64,000 nucleotides of DNA from CAYSPG01 sp964432885 (GCA_964432885.1 CAYSPG010000015.1:1-64000), one strand, 5' to 3'; counted from the stretch's first letter, positions 38,005 through 48,813 are shown. Notes: generated from the sequence alone by a model not told the origin. Program-made: numbers and translations.

Positions 38005-41000
38005 ATGAATACTACTGTACAAAGTGTGTTGTTATTGGTGGTATATATTTTTTTTCCGACTAAGCTAAACGGCCAATCAGACAATGACTTTACTCACCTG
38101 CAACACATTGGCATGGAACAGGGCTTATCGAGCAATAAAGTAAACTGCATTATGCAGGATAAAAAAGGTTTTATGTGGATTGGTACCGATTATGGTTTGA
38201 ACCGCTATGATGGCTACAACTTTAAAGTATTTTTAAAAAACCCTGTTGACTCCTTATCCCTTACTGATAACGATATTAAATGTTTAACTCAGGACGCTAA
38301 TGGAAATATTTGGATTGGAACCCGAAGTGGGCTGTGTGTGATGGATTATAAAACGGAGAAGATAAAACCTTTTGTGCCGGAAAAAAATAAATTGGATTCG
38401 TTGTGGAAGTATGAAATAACTGCTTTGGCGTCTGATAGCCTAAACAATGTTTGGGTAGGTACTGAAAGTCGAGGATTGTATCGTTATAATTTTAAAAGCA
38501 TTGCTCTTGTAAAATATTTAAAGGCAATTAATGATACTGCACAAAGATTTTATCTTTCTAGAGCAATTGATGTTTATAATGCAGTAACTTCAATTGCGAT
38601 AAGAAAAAATGGAGATGTTTATATTGGTAATGATGTACATGGCTTGTTCATAATAAAAAAGGAGACAGACAAGTTATACAGGTTATATTTAAGTGAAACT
38701 TTAGTCTCATTAACGGAAGAACAGGTGCGAATGGAAAGTGATAACTCCATTAAAAATGTCTTTATTGATAGTAAGGGCAACATCCTAATTGCGACAGAAA
38801 CGGGAGGAACATCATATGATCCAATTGGTAGTAAATATGACAATGGATTAGATAGATCCACTCACTTGGAAAGATTTAATGGTGGTTTTTTTATCAATAA
38901 ATTTTCAGAAAACACATTTAAAGGCTTTGGTGGATATGAGAATATGTGCGCAATTGTGGAGTTTGAGCCAACAAGGTATTTGTTTGCTGTCGGCAATAAA
39001 ATTATAGAATCTTATTTATCTAATCGAGGAAATGGTGTTATAACCAAGTCACGTGTAAATGTGGATTATAGAATTTTAAATTTGTATTTAGACATTAATA
39101 AAAATATATGGGTTGGAACAAATAACGGGATTGAAATTTTAGGACAAAAAAAATTTAGAGACACGGACAAAATAATTGAAACTAATGGTTTTCTTCAAGA
39201 TTTGTTTGAAGATAGAAATGGAAATCTATGGATGAGGGGACAAAATTTCTTTGGACTAAATAAGTATTCAATTTTATTAAAAGAGCTAGGTAAAAAATCC
39301 TTTAGGGTTTTTTCCAATATAGATAAAAAAAATAATATTGGAAATATTCAATATGTTGATTCTAATACGTTGATTTACGGGATAGGTAATGGTGAATTGA
39401 ATACATTTAATGCCACAACAGGTATTTTTAGAGCTATTATTGATTTAAAGAAAGAAACGGATACAACGCAATTTAATAGTCTTAAATTTTTAAGAGTTCT
39501 GCATACAAGCAATGGAGCATTCTGGATAAACTCACCACAAGGTTTTGGAGAAATTAACTTATCAAATTCAGCAATAAATTATATACTGTCTCAAGATTCC
39601 ATAGAGGTAAATTACCCAATGCGGTATGTTGACGATAATAATGGGAATTTTTGGATTATCACTTCGTTTTCACAAATAATTAAAATTAACTACACTAACA
39701 AGACATATAAAATATTTGACACAAAAAAATTATTTAACACAGAAATAGGTAGGGTAAGAGCATTGGCAATGCAAAAAAACCATACATTATGGTTGGGTAC
39801 TGATGAGTCAGGTCTATTTGCTTTTAGTGAGAAAGAAAACAAACTATATCATTTTACAATAGCTAACGGATTGCCTTCAAATAATATTCCAAGCCTTGTT
39901 TGTTATGATAATGACCTATGGTCAGCTTACCCAAAAGGTATTTTTAAATTTTCGATACCTGAAGAACTTGAAAATCGTTTATTAAGACCGATTATTAAAA
40001 CATTTAGTGAAGAAGATGGGATTCCAGAGGTAGATGTTAATTCAAGGTTGTTTAAAAGTTCCAAAGGAGAAATTCTGATTGCATCTGATTCGATTTTGTT
40101 TTCATTTAATCCCGACAGCATAAAATCTAACACCTTCGTACCAAATATTTCAATCACCAAACTTCAAATCAACAATAACAGCATCGAAGCCAACGACTCA
40201 ACAAACATTTTACCATACAGCATAACCTCAACCGACACATTAAATTTAAATTACACCCAAAACAATCTCTCCTTTGAGTTTGCTGCTCTAAATTTTATTC
40301 ACCCCGAGGAAAACCAATACGCTTATCGCTTTCTTTCAGATAACATGGATTCTTCATGGATATACTGCGATAAAAGACGCTTTGTAAATTTTTCGAACCT
40401 TGAACCGGGCAATTATATTTTTCAGGTTAAAGGAAGTAACAATGATGGTGTGTGGAATGAAACCGGAACCTCATTGCACATTTTCATTACACCTCCTTAC
40501 TGGCAAACAGGGTGGTTCAGGTTTTCATCGGTTGCCGCATTTGGGTTGCTGTTATTTGGCACTTACCGTTGGAAAGTAAAAAGTTTACGAAGTGATAAGC
40601 TAAAGCTCGAAAAAATTGTTGAACAACGTACAGAAGAAATAAAAACTGAAAAACAAAAATCAGACGAGCTTCTGCTTAACATTCTCCCTGCCGAAGTAAT
40701 GGAAGAATTAAAATCAACAGGCAAAACACAGGCACGCAATTACGATTTGGTAACCGTACTGTTTGCCGACTTTAAAGATTTTACACAAATAATTGACGAG
40801 CTCCCGCCTGAAGAACTCGTTTCAGGTATTGATAATTATTTTGAAACGTTTGATAAAATAATTTCAAAATACCCAATAGAAAAAATAAAAACCGTGGGCG
40901 ATGCTTATATCTGTGTGGCAGGCTTGCCACAAACTTCGGTAAACAATCCATTGGTAATGATGGAAGCTGCATTGGAAATGACCGTGGCCATTGAAGAATT

Positions 41001-41292
41001 AAAAAAACAGAGGCAGGCAGAAAACAAAATTATTTTTGACGTACGCATTGGAGTGCACTCAGGCCCTGTGGTTGCAGGCGTGGTAGGCATTAAGAAATTT
41101 GCTTACGACATTTGGGGCGATACCGTAAACACAGCAGCCCGCATGCAGCAGCATGGCGAGCCGGGTAAAATAAATATATCGGGAACTACTTTTGGTTTGA
41201 TAAAACACCGCTACCAGTGTACGCATCGCGGAAGAATTGAAGTAAAGAGCAAAGGCGAAGTGGATATGTATTTTATGGAGGGGAAAAAATAG
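38005..41292 (+). CDS. Beta-propeller receptor with class III adenylate cyclase
   Basis: A 1095-residue membrane receptor. It has a signal peptide (cleavage after LNGQ), then two-component-regulator type propeller repeats from about 30 to 720, with blades ending in motifs such as GFMWIGTDYGLNRYDG and GNIWIGTRSGLCVMD. A Y_Y_Y domain follows (about 740-825), then a membrane span (about 836-853), a coiled coil and a class III nucleotidyl cyclase domain (about 910-1090). Metal-binding Asp922 and Asp966 are present, as are the transition-state Asn1042 and Arg1046. The adenine-selecting pair is Lys962 and Asp1035, so cAMP is the expected product. Most Bacteroidota propeller sensors end in a histidine kinase; here the output is a cyclase. 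Confidence 0.9.
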   Translation: MNTTVQSVLLLVVYIFFPTKLNGQSDNDFTHLQHIGMEQGLSSNKVNCIMQDKKGFMWIGTDYGLNRYDGYNFKVFLKNPVDSLSLTDNDIKCLTQDANGNIWIGTRSGLCVMDYKTEKIKPFVPEKNKLDSLWKYEITALASDSLNNVWVGTESRGLYRYNFKSIALVKYLKAINDTAQRFYLSRAIDVYNAVTSIAIRKNGDVYIGNDVHGLFIIKKETDKLYRLYLSETLVSLTEEQVRMESDNSIKNVFIDSKGNILIATETGGTSYDPIGSKYDNGLDRSTHLERFNGGFFINKFSENTFKGFGGYENMCAIVEFEPTRYLFAVGNKIIESYLSNRGNGVITKSRVNVDYRILNLYLDINKNIWVGTNNGIEILGQKKFRDTDKIIETNGFLQDLFEDRNGNLWMRGQNFFGLNKYSILLKELGKKSFRVFSNIDKKNNIGNIQYVDSNTLIYGIGNGELNTFNATTGIFRAIIDLKKETDTTQFNSLKFLRVLHTSNGAFWINSPQGFGEINLSNSAINYILSQDSIEVNYPMRYVDDNNGNFWIITSFSQIIKINYTNKTYKIFDTKKLFNTEIGRVRALAMQKNHTLWLGTDESGLFAFSEKENKLYHFTIANGLPSNNIPSLVCYDNDLWSAYPKGIFKFSIPEELENRLLRPIIKTFSEEDGIPEVDVNSRLFKSSKGEILIASDSILFSFNPDSIKSNTFVPNISITKLQINNNSIEANDSTNILPYSITSTDTLNLNYTQNNLSFEFAALNFIHPEENQYAYRFLSDNMDSSWIYCDKRRFVNFSNLEPGNYIFQVKGSNNDGVWNETGTSLHIFITPPYWQTGWFRFSSVAAFGLLLFGTYRWKVKSLRSDKLKLEKIVEQRTEEIKTEKQKSDELLLNILPAEVMEELKSTGKTQARNYDLVTVLFADFKDFTQIIDELPPEELVSGIDNYFETFDKIISKYPIEKIKTVGDAYICVAGLPQTSVNNPLVMMEAALEMTVAIEELKKQRQAENKIIFDVRIGVHSGPVVAGVVGIKKFAYDIWGDTVNTAARMQQHGEPGKINISGTTFGLIKHRYQCTHRGRIEVKSKGEVDMYFMEGKK

Positions 41293-41301
41293 GTATTCCC
41301 T

Positions 41302-41502
41302 TCAATCTTTCACCTCCTCAAAATCCACATACTCGCCATCGTTGTTTTTTGATTGTGGTTTTGAGTTCATGTTTTCTACTGTTACATCACCTTGTTTTTT
41401 CTGTGGAGGATTTTGCACAGCACGCCTTTGTGCTCCTTTAAAGCTGTTGTAAACTTGAAATACAACCCAGATGACAAGTATGGTGTAAAATAAATCGCGC
41501 AT
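41302..41502 (-). CDS. DUF4834 family small membrane protein
   Basis: A 66-residue protein with one N-terminal membrane span (LFYTILVIWVVFQVY) and a Gln/Lys-rich tail ending in YVDFEEVKD, the usual ending of the Bacteroidota DUF4834 family. The function is unknown. A 51-bp copy of its 3' end is found at 643-693. It lies between the cyclase and carB, on the carB strand and downstream of carB by 45 bases. Confidence 0.75.
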   Translation of the reverse strand: MRDLFYTILVIWVVFQVYNSFKGAQRRAVQNPPQKKQGDVTVENMNSKPQSKNNDGEYVDFEEVKD

Positions 41503-41547
41503 TAGAAACGGTTTGAGGTTTGTAGTTAGAGGTTATTAAACTTCAAA

Positions 41548-44397
41548 CTATTTAGACAAATACATACTTTTTTCTTTATATAGATTTCTAAAATAAGCAT
41601 CTTCGGTTGAATCTATAAACCGAATAGCTTCGCCTGTTGATTTCATCTCAGGGCCAAGTGCTTTGTTTACGTTTGGAAATTTGTCAAATGAAAATACAGG
41701 CTCTTTAATTGCGTAACCAAATTCAACGGGTTCAATTTTAAAATCCTTTAACTTATTTTTTCCAAGCATAACCTTTGTTGCAATGTTTATGTAAGGCACC
41801 TGGTGTGCTTTGGCAATAAACGGTACGGTGCGCGATGCACGTGGGTTGGCTTCAATTACATACACTTTATTATTTTTTACTGCGTATTGAATGTTGAGCA
41901 AACCTTTTACATTAAGTGCAAGCGCTAATTTTTTTGCATAGTCAATTAAATCATCTAACACACTTTGAGGTAAGTTGTATGGTGGCAACACCGCATACGA
42001 ATCGCCACTGTGAATCCCGGCAGGTTCAATATGTTCCATCATGCCAATTATCTGTACATCTTTTCCATCGCAAATTAAATCCACTTCGCACTCTTCAGCA
42101 CGGTCAAGAAAATGGTCAATTAAAACTCGGTTGCCCGGAAGATTTTTTAAAAGTTTTATTACGGCACGCTCCAGTTCTTCGTCATTAATTACAATACTCA
42201 TTCCTTGTCCGCCCAATACGTAACTCGGACGAACCAACACCGGATAACCAACTTTGTTTGCAACTACCAAAGCTTCTTCGGCACTTTCGGCAACACCATA
42301 CGGTGGATATGGAATATTTAAATCGCGAAGCAAATCAGAAAAACGTCCGCGGTCTTCAGCCAAATCCATATCTGAAAAACTGGTGCCAATAATTTTTATT
42401 CCCTTTGCATATAATTTTTCTGAGAGCTTTAAAGCCGTTTGTCCGCCAAGCTGTACAATTACACCAGCTGGTTTTTCGAATTCAATTAATTCAAAAATGT
42501 GTTCCCAATACACAGGTTCAAAATAAAGTTTGTCGGCAATATCAAAGTCTGTTGAAACTGTTTCGGGATTGCAATTTACCATAATGGCTTCGTAGCCCGA
42601 TTCTTTAGCAGCAAGCACACCATGCACGCATGAGTAATCAAATTCAATTCCTTGTCCAATACGATTTGGGCCGCTGCCAAGAACTAAAATCTTTTCGCGA
42701 TTGCTCACTATACTTTCGTTGTTGCTCATTGGTTTTCCGTTGGCATCAACACTTTCTTTTTCAAATGTAGAATAGAAATACGGTGTCTTGGCAGGAAACT
42801 CAGCAGCGCATGTATCAACCATTTTGTAAATGCGTTTTATGCCAAGTTTTTTTCGCTGCTCATACACTTCTTCATCGGTAACGTTACTTAGTATGTGCGC
42901 AATTTGGTAATCGCTAAAACCATTTTGTTTTAACTCAAGCATTAAATCGGCTGGCACGTTAGATAAATTATACCTGCGCAATTCCTGTTCAAGCATCACC
43001 AATTTATTTATCTCATTTAAAAACCACTTATCAATTTTGCTGTGGTTGTGTATGGTTTGTATTGGCAATCCAAGTTTCATTGCATCTTTAATATGAAACA
43101 ACCTGTCCCATGAAGGATGTTCTAATGACTGCACAATATTTTCAACCTGTGTCCAGCCAGTACCATCTGCGCCAAGCCCATGTTTATTTATTTCTAAACT
43201 CTGACATGCTTTCTGCAAAGCCTCGTTAAAACTTCTTCCAATAGCCATTACCTCACCCACCGATTTCATTTGCAAACCTAACTGCCTGTCGGAACCCGGA
43301 AATTTATCAAAGTTCCAGCGTGGAATTTTTACAATTACATAATCAAGTGCAGGTTCAAAAAATGCTGATGTGCTTCCGGTAATTTGATTTTTTAATTCGT
43401 CCAAATGATAACCTATGGCAAGCTTGGCAGCGATTTTTGCAATGGGATATCCTGTTGCTTTACTTGCAAGCGCAGATGAGCGCGACACACGCGGATTAAT
43501 TTCTACTGCAATAATATCTTCAGAGTCGGGGTCAACAGCAAACTGTACATTGCAACCACCTGCAAATTTTCCAATGGCGCGCATCATTTTTATGGCCATG
43601 TCGCGCATACGCTGATACGTACGGTCACTCAATGTCATGGCAGGCGCAACGGTAATGCTATCGCCTGTATGTATTCCCATCGGGTCCATATTCTCTATGG
43701 AGCATATAATAATTACATTGTCGGCAGCATCGCGTAGTAATTCCAACTCGTATTCTTTCCAGCCCAACACTGCTTTCTCAACCAACACCTCATGTATAGG
43801 TGATGCCTGCAAGCCTCGCGATAAACGCTCTTCAAAATCTTCTTTCTTTAAAACAAAACTCCCGCCTGTTCCACCCAACGTGTAACTTGGACGAATAACG
43901 AGAGGATAACCAATACGCTGTGCAATTTCTTTTCCTTCTAAAAAAGAATTTGCAACCTGTGATGGAGGAACACCCACGCCAATATCAATCATCAGCTTAC
44001 GGAATGCCTCACGATTTTCTGTTGTTTCAATGGCAGCAATGTTTACACCAATAATTTTTACTCCATATTTTTTCCAAACGCCTCGCTCGTCAGCTTCTTT
44101 ACAGAGATTAAGAGCAGTTTGTCCTCCCATTGTTGGAAGCACTGCATCAATTTTTCTCTCTTCAAGAATTTTAATAATACTGTCAACGGTTAAAGGCTGC
44201 AGGTAAATATGGTCGGCAGTAACTTTATCAGTCATAATAGTTGCCGGATTAGAATTGATAAGTGTTACCTCAATTCCTTCTTCGCGCAATGAGCGTGAAG
44301 CTTGTGAACCGGAGTAGTCAAACTCGCAGGCTTGCCCAATGATGATGGGGCCGCTGCCGATGATGAGGACGGATTTTATGGAAGTATCTTTTGGCAT
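41548..44397 (-). CDS. carB: Carbamoyl-phosphate synthase large subunit
   Basis: A 949-residue enzyme that makes carbamoyl phosphate from bicarbonate, ammonia (from the CarA glutaminase) and two ATP, for pyrimidines and arginine. Two homologous ATP-grasp halves are visible. The first starts at SVLIIGSGPIIIGQACEFDYSG and the second at KILVLGSGPNRIGQGIEFDYSC, each with an ATP-binding LVRPSYVLGG/VIRPSYTLGG segment. The C-terminal allosteric MGS-like domain of the 1073-residue E. coli enzyme is missing. This shorter form is common in Bacteroidota, so it is not a truncation. carA is not in the window. Confidence 0.95.
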   Translation of the reverse strand: MPKDTSIKSVLIIGSGPIIIGQACEFDYSGSQASRSLREEGIEVTLINSNPATIMTDKVTADHIYLQPLTVDSIIKILEERKIDAVLPTMGGQTALNLCKEADERGVWKKYGVKIIGVNIAAIETTENREAFRKLMIDIGVGVPPSQVANSFLEGKEIAQRIGYPLVIRPSYTLGGTGGSFVLKKEDFEERLSRGLQASPIHEVLVEKAVLGWKEYELELLRDAADNVIIICSIENMDPMGIHTGDSITVAPAMTLSDRTYQRMRDMAIKMMRAIGKFAGGCNVQFAVDPDSEDIIAVEINPRVSRSSALASKATGYPIAKIAAKLAIGYHLDELKNQITGSTSAFFEPALDYVIVKIPRWNFDKFPGSDRQLGLQMKSVGEVMAIGRSFNEALQKACQSLEINKHGLGADGTGWTQVENIVQSLEHPSWDRLFHIKDAMKLGLPIQTIHNHSKIDKWFLNEINKLVMLEQELRRYNLSNVPADLMLELKQNGFSDYQIAHILSNVTDEEVYEQRKKLGIKRIYKMVDTCAAEFPAKTPYFYSTFEKESVDANGKPMSNNESIVSNREKILVLGSGPNRIGQGIEFDYSCVHGVLAAKESGYEAIMVNCNPETVSTDFDIADKLYFEPVYWEHIFELIEFEKPAGVIVQLGGQTALKLSEKLYAKGIKIIGTSFSDMDLAEDRGRFSDLLRDLNIPYPPYGVAESAEEALVVANKVGYPVLVRPSYVLGGQGMSIVINDEELERAVIKLLKNLPGNRVLIDHFLDRAEECEVDLICDGKDVQIIGMMEHIEPAGIHSGDSYAVLPPYNLPQSVLDDLIDYAKKLALALNVKGLLNIQYAVKNNKVYVIEANPRASRTVPFIAKAHQVPYINIATKVMLGKNKLKDFKIEPVEFGYAIKEPVFSFDKFPNVNKALGPEMKSTGEAIRFIDSTEDAYFRNLYKEKSMYLSK

Positions 44398-44859
44398 AAT
44401 ATCAACGAATAACGAATTGGTACGAATTTACGAATGGGAAAGATCTTATTTTTTGCAGCGCGAAAGTAGGAAATGCTTGTAATGGAGATGCGGGTTATAA
44501 CAGGCTGTTGATAAAATATGACTAGCATTAATTAATTTGAATTACTAACCAAGTGGTTTAAACTTTCTTCCGCTCCATAAGAGTCGATGTGACACAAAGG
44601 GTGAACCGAAGACTGGGTTTGTTTTGCCGGAGCTATTGATTATTTGCTGATTTTAAGATACTTACATGTTTTTAAGGCTTATGCAACTTTTTTAAAAGTA
44701 CATAGCGATAAAAGAAAGCCTTGTAAGAAATTAGCCTAAAAGTGATAAATAAAAATGTGGTTTTAAAGTATAATTAGTAATTAAGTTAATGGGTTATTAT
44801 ATAAAAGCTATCTCCCATACTTAACAACTAAAGAACTAATAATTTGATAACTTTTTAAA
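44398..44859. other. 462-base intergenic region with no recognised element
   Basis: The region lies between divergently transcribed carB and a T9SS-exported protein. It contains AT-rich sequence and a more GC-rich patch at about 44570-44640. I find no open frame of note, no clear hairpin with T run and no convincing TAnnTTTG promoter pair. Promoters for both genes must be here but are not identified. Confidence 0.5.
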
Positions 44860-47385
44860 ATGTTGGCACAACGTTTAAAATATATTTTACTGTTTTTGTG
44901 TTTTTCTTTTTGTTTAAAAGCCCAAACCAATTTACCTGAGCAGGATTGCATACATGCCATTCCGCTTTGTCAAAATATTTACAGCACCACAACAGCATAT
45001 ACCGGCACAGGAATAATTCCAAATGAAATTAATCCATTGTATTCGTGTTTGAGTACTGGCGAAAAAAATGATGTGTGGTATATTTTTACGGTGCAGTCAT
45101 CGGGAGAAATAAATTTTACCATCACTCCTTTCTCGGCTACGGATGATTATGACTGGGCAGTATTTAATCTTTCAAATTCCAATTGTTCAGCAATTTTTTT
45201 GGATTCGAGCTTGCAGGTGAGTTGTAATTATGATGCGAATACGGGGTGCGGTGGCGCTACAGGCCCCAATGGATTAATGACTGCGTGCGGGCAATCGGAG
45301 CCAACTATTCCAGCCATAGCGGGACAAACGTATGTGGTTAACGTGAGTAATTATTCATCATCGCAAAGTGGATACACAATAAACTTTAGCGCAAGCACAG
45401 CTATGATTTATGATGCCAAGCCACCTGAACAAACGCAAGTAATGTTGGGTTGCACACAAACACAATTTGTTGTTTCGTTTAATGAAGCGGTAAGCTGCCA
45501 AACGATTTCAGCAGCAGGTAACGATTTTGTTGTTAAAGATTCGGTTGGGAATATTTTGCAACTTCAAAATGTAAAAGGAAAAGGTTGCAGTGTAAATAAC
45601 CCATATATTGACTCGATAGAAATTAATTTACAGCAGCAGTTGGCCGATTATGCAACGTATTATTTGATTGCAGAAAATGGAAATGACGGAAACACGGTTT
45701 CAGATAAATGCGGAAACTTTTTTGCAGCGGGCGATACAGTTGCCATTCTTCTAATTCAAAACAATATGCAGATGGATTTGGGCAATGATTTGCAAATTTG
45801 TAAAAACGAAACTGCGCCTGTTTTACAGACAACAGGTTCAACAGCATCGCTTTATCAATGGAGTTATAATGGTCAACTTATTGGTAACACGCCCTCATGC
45901 ACAGTAAACGATACAGGGCAATATATTTTATTTGTTTCGCTGGGCGAAATGTGTTTTGATGCCGACACGGTTTTGGTAACTGAAAAACCAGCACTTGTAT
46001 TTAATCTTGGAAACGACACCACCATTTGCAATGGGCAAACGCTGCCAGCATTTAATTGCAATGTTGCCAACGCACAGCAATATCAATGGTATTTAAACGG
46101 AAATGCAGCAGGCACTAACTCGCAAATTTTTCAACCGGCAAGTGCAGGAACCATTACCGCAGAAGTTTTCAAAGCAAATTTTTGCAAAGGAATGGACACT
46201 GTGATTGTAAACAGTGTTGCTGCACCACAAATAAATTTAGGAAGCGATGCGGGTATTTGCAATGGCGATACTGTTGTGCTTGCTTCACCATCATCATTTT
46301 TGTTTTATGAATGGCGAAAAGGAAGTTTAATACTAAGCACCGATTCGTTTATCACAGCATATGCAACAGGAAATTATATTTTGCGTGCGGGCATTAACAG
46401 CGGATGTTATGGAATGGACACCATTGGTGTTTTTAATAAAGCGGTTACACAAGTTTTGTTGGGTACCGATATTACCACCTGCATATATGATGCATTGCCA
46501 CAACTTACAGCAACATCAAATGCAAATGTATTTGAGTGGTATTATAATGATTCGGTGATTAACAGTACCACTTCCTCTGTTCAATCTGTGGGTGCAGGCA
46601 CCTATGTGGCCATGGCACAGGCAGGCAATGCGTGTAAAGGGGCAGATACACTTTTGCTTTCAGTAGCTGAAATTTTACCGGTAGATTTTGGAAGCGATAC
46701 AGCAGTGTGTATGCAAAGCAGTTATGCACTTAATGCAACTGTTTTGTCAAACGGAATTTATCATTGGTATGTTGACGGAGTTGAAACAGAAAATCACACG
46801 GCAGTGTTTCAAATTGCAGAAGAAGGTTTTTATAAAATGATATTTAACGGCAACACAGGATGTACAGCAGGCGATTCGGTTTTTATAAGCAGCAGGCTTG
46901 TGCCCGGCATGCCTGAAGTAAACTGCGCGCAGCAAAACGGCAACCAAAAAATATTTACATGGCAACCGGTAAACGGTGCAACCAATTATGAGGTAAGCAC
47001 CGATAATGGAAATAGCTGGACAAAAATTAATTCAACCACCGATTTAACATTTACAACGCAACAAAGTATATCAAAAATTTGGGTACGTGCAATTGGCGAT
47101 GAGCTTTGCAATGCAGGCGTATATGGCGAATCGAAATTTTGCGAAGTAAACACAAATACCATACTTACACCTGACGGTGACGGGGTAAACGATGTGTTTT
47201 ATATTAACGGTGCCCAAAACCCGATAGAACTTTCGCTTTATGATGTTGCCGGAAAAGAAATATATCGTAACCACGATTACCGCAATAATTTTGACGGCAA
47301 AAAACTTTCGCGTGGCATTTATATTTTTCGAATTAAACCTGCCAAAGCCGAATATGTTACCGGAAAGTTTTTGTTGATGAAGTAG
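44860..47385 (+). CDS. T9SS-exported Ig-like surface protein (type B tail)
   Basis: An 841-residue surface protein with a signal peptide (cleavage after CLKAQ). The first 170 residues resemble a jelly-roll domain. After that come at least five Ig-like units of about 75 residues, each opening with a motif like LGNDLQICKNETAP, LGNDTTICNGQTLP or LGSDAGICNGDTVV. The last 85 residues contain LTPDGDGVNDVFYI and SRGIYIFRI, the pattern of the gliding-motility type C-terminal domain (T9SS type B sorting signal). Unlike most members it ends with KFLLMK. It should be delivered to the cell surface, probably as an adhesin. Confidence 0.85.
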   Translation: MLAQRLKYILLFLCFSFCLKAQTNLPEQDCIHAIPLCQNIYSTTTAYTGTGIIPNEINPLYSCLSTGEKNDVWYIFTVQSSGEINFTITPFSATDDYDWAVFNLSNSNCSAIFLDSSLQVSCNYDANTGCGGATGPNGLMTACGQSEPTIPAIAGQTYVVNVSNYSSSQSGYTINFSASTAMIYDAKPPEQTQVMLGCTQTQFVVSFNEAVSCQTISAAGNDFVVKDSVGNILQLQNVKGKGCSVNNPYIDSIEINLQQQLADYATYYLIAENGNDGNTVSDKCGNFFAAGDTVAILLIQNNMQMDLGNDLQICKNETAPVLQTTGSTASLYQWSYNGQLIGNTPSCTVNDTGQYILFVSLGEMCFDADTVLVTEKPALVFNLGNDTTICNGQTLPAFNCNVANAQQYQWYLNGNAAGTNSQIFQPASAGTITAEVFKANFCKGMDTVIVNSVAAPQINLGSDAGICNGDTVVLASPSSFLFYEWRKGSLILSTDSFITAYATGNYILRAGINSGCYGMDTIGVFNKAVTQVLLGTDITTCIYDALPQLTATSNANVFEWYYNDSVINSTTSSVQSVGAGTYVAMAQAGNACKGADTLLLSVAEILPVDFGSDTAVCMQSSYALNATVLSNGIYHWYVDGVETENHTAVFQIAEEGFYKMIFNGNTGCTAGDSVFISSRLVPGMPEVNCAQQNGNQKIFTWQPVNGATNYEVSTDNGNSWTKINSTTDLTFTTQQSISKIWVRAIGDELCNAGVYGESKFCEVNTNTILTPDGDGVNDVFYINGAQNPIELSLYDVAGKEIYRNHDYRNNFDGKKLSRGIYIFRIKPAKAEYVTGKFLLMK

Positions 47386-47427
47386 CACACTATTACTTTT
47401 CTATTTTAGCGCACTGTTATAAGTGCT

Positions 47428-48813
47428 ATGAAAAAATTTTTTTCGTTGCTTGTTGCCGCCATTAAAGGCAAAGAAGTAAATATTACAGGAGGCAAACTGG
47501 ATACGGTTATATTTATGCTTGCTGTGCCTATGGTGGTTGAGATGTTTATGGAAAGTTTGTTTGCCATTGTAGATGCATTTTTTGTTGCGCGCATTAGTGT
47601 TGATGCCGTGGCGGCAGTTGGCTTAACGGAAAGTTGCCTCACCATTTTATATTCACTTGCATGGGGATTAAGCATGGGCATTACGGCACTTGTTGCAAGG
47701 CGTATTGGCGAGGGTGATACACAAGGTGCCAATGAAGCAGCTTTGCAGGCCATTTATCTGGGAACCGGTTTTTCAATAATCATTTCATTTGTAGGAATTT
47801 TTTATTCAGAAGAATTATTAGGATTAATGGGGGCAACACCTCAGATAATTTCGATAGGCAGCGGGTTTACAAAATGGATGCTCGGAGGCAACATTGTTAT
47901 TATGCTTATTTTTTTGATAAATGGAATTTTTCGTGGTGCAGGGGATGCTGTTATTGCAATGCGAACGTTATGGATAAGTAACGGAATTAATTTAATACTT
48001 GACCCGCTTTTAATTTTTGGTTACGGTCCGTTTCCTGAATGTGGAGTAGAAGGTGCAGCCATAGCCACCACCATTGGACGTGGACTTGGTGTTGTTTATC
48101 AACTTTATCATTTATTAAAAGGCTCAGGAAAAATAAAACTTGTGATAAACAAACTTAAAATACAATGGGAAATAATTGTTAAACTAATAAACCTGAGTGC
48201 AGGCGGGACAGGTCAATTTATCATAGCAAGTGCAAGCTGGATTTTTATGATGAAAATAATTTCGAACTTCGGAAGTGAGGCAGTTGCAGGCTACACACTT
48301 GCCATCCGTGTAATAGTATTTACCATTTTACCCTCATGGGGAATGGCAAATGCAGCAGCAACTTTGGTAGGCCAAAATCTGGGAGCCAACCACCCCGACC
48401 GTGCAGAAAAAGCCGTGTGGCGAACCGGTTTTTTTAATTCCATTTTTATGGGACTGGTAATGATTGTGTTTTTACTTTTTTCGGAATCGTTAATTAGATC
48501 TTTTACAGCCGATGTAAAAGTTATTGAGTACGGAAAGCTATGCCTTAGCATAGTTTCATTGGGGTATATTTTTTATGGGTATGGAATGATAGTGGCACAG
48601 GCATTTAATGGCGCTGGGGATACCCGCACGCCAACCATACTTAACTTTTTTGCTTTTTGGGTATTTCAAATTCCGTTTGCATACTTTATTGCCGTTTATC
48701 TAAATATGCAGGCAACAGGAGTTTTTATTGCTATAGTTGTGGCTGAGTCGCTGCTTACACTTGCCGGCATAATTCTTTTTAAAAGGGGAAAATGGAAGGT
48801 TGTTAAGGTGTAA
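47428..48813 (+). CDS. MATE family efflux transporter
   Basis: A 461-residue integral membrane protein with twelve expected spans, arranged as two six-span bundles. MATE features include the N-terminal DTVIFMLAVPMVVEMFMESL, AVGLTESCLTILYSLAWGLSMGITALVARRIGEG-like segment, and in the second half TLVGQNLGANHPDRAEKAVW. Members export drugs or metabolites in exchange for Na+ or H+. The gene follows the surface protein by 42 bases. A TAGCAC / GTGCTA inverted repeat spans the gap up to the start codon, but its meaning is unclear. Confidence 0.92.
   Translation: MKKFFSLLVAAIKGKEVNITGGKLDTVIFMLAVPMVVEMFMESLFAIVDAFFVARISVDAVAAVGLTESCLTILYSLAWGLSMGITALVARRIGEGDTQGANEAALQAIYLGTGFSIIISFVGIFYSEELLGLMGATPQIISIGSGFTKWMLGGNIVIMLIFLINGIFRGAGDAVIAMRTLWISNGINLILDPLLIFGYGPFPECGVEGAAIATTIGRGLGVVYQLYHLLKGSGKIKLVINKLKIQWEIIVKLINLSAGGTGQFIIASASWIFMMKIISNFGSEAVAGYTLAIRVIVFTILPSWGMANAAATLVGQNLGANHPDRAEKAVWRTGFFNSIFMGLVMIVFLLFSESLIRSFTADVKVIEYGKLCLSIVSLGYIFYGYGMIVAQAFNGAGDTRTPTILNFFAFWVFQIPFAYFIAVYLNMQATGVFIAIVVAESLLTLAGIILFKRGKWKVVKV

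Noticed and set aside
41548..44397. CarB truncated by loss of its C-terminal domain
   Set aside because: Both ATP-grasp halves are complete, and the form without the MGS-like domain, about 940-950 residues, is usual in Bacteroidota.
44398..44859. Possible RNA gene or riboswitch upstream of carB
   Set aside because: No convincing conserved pairing or known motif could be seen by eye in this AT-rich stretch.
47383..47428. TAGCAC/GTGCTA inverted repeat between the surface protein and MATE genes as an operator
   Set aside because: Only 6 bp with a 34-base loop; such a repeat is expected by chance and has no T run for a terminator.
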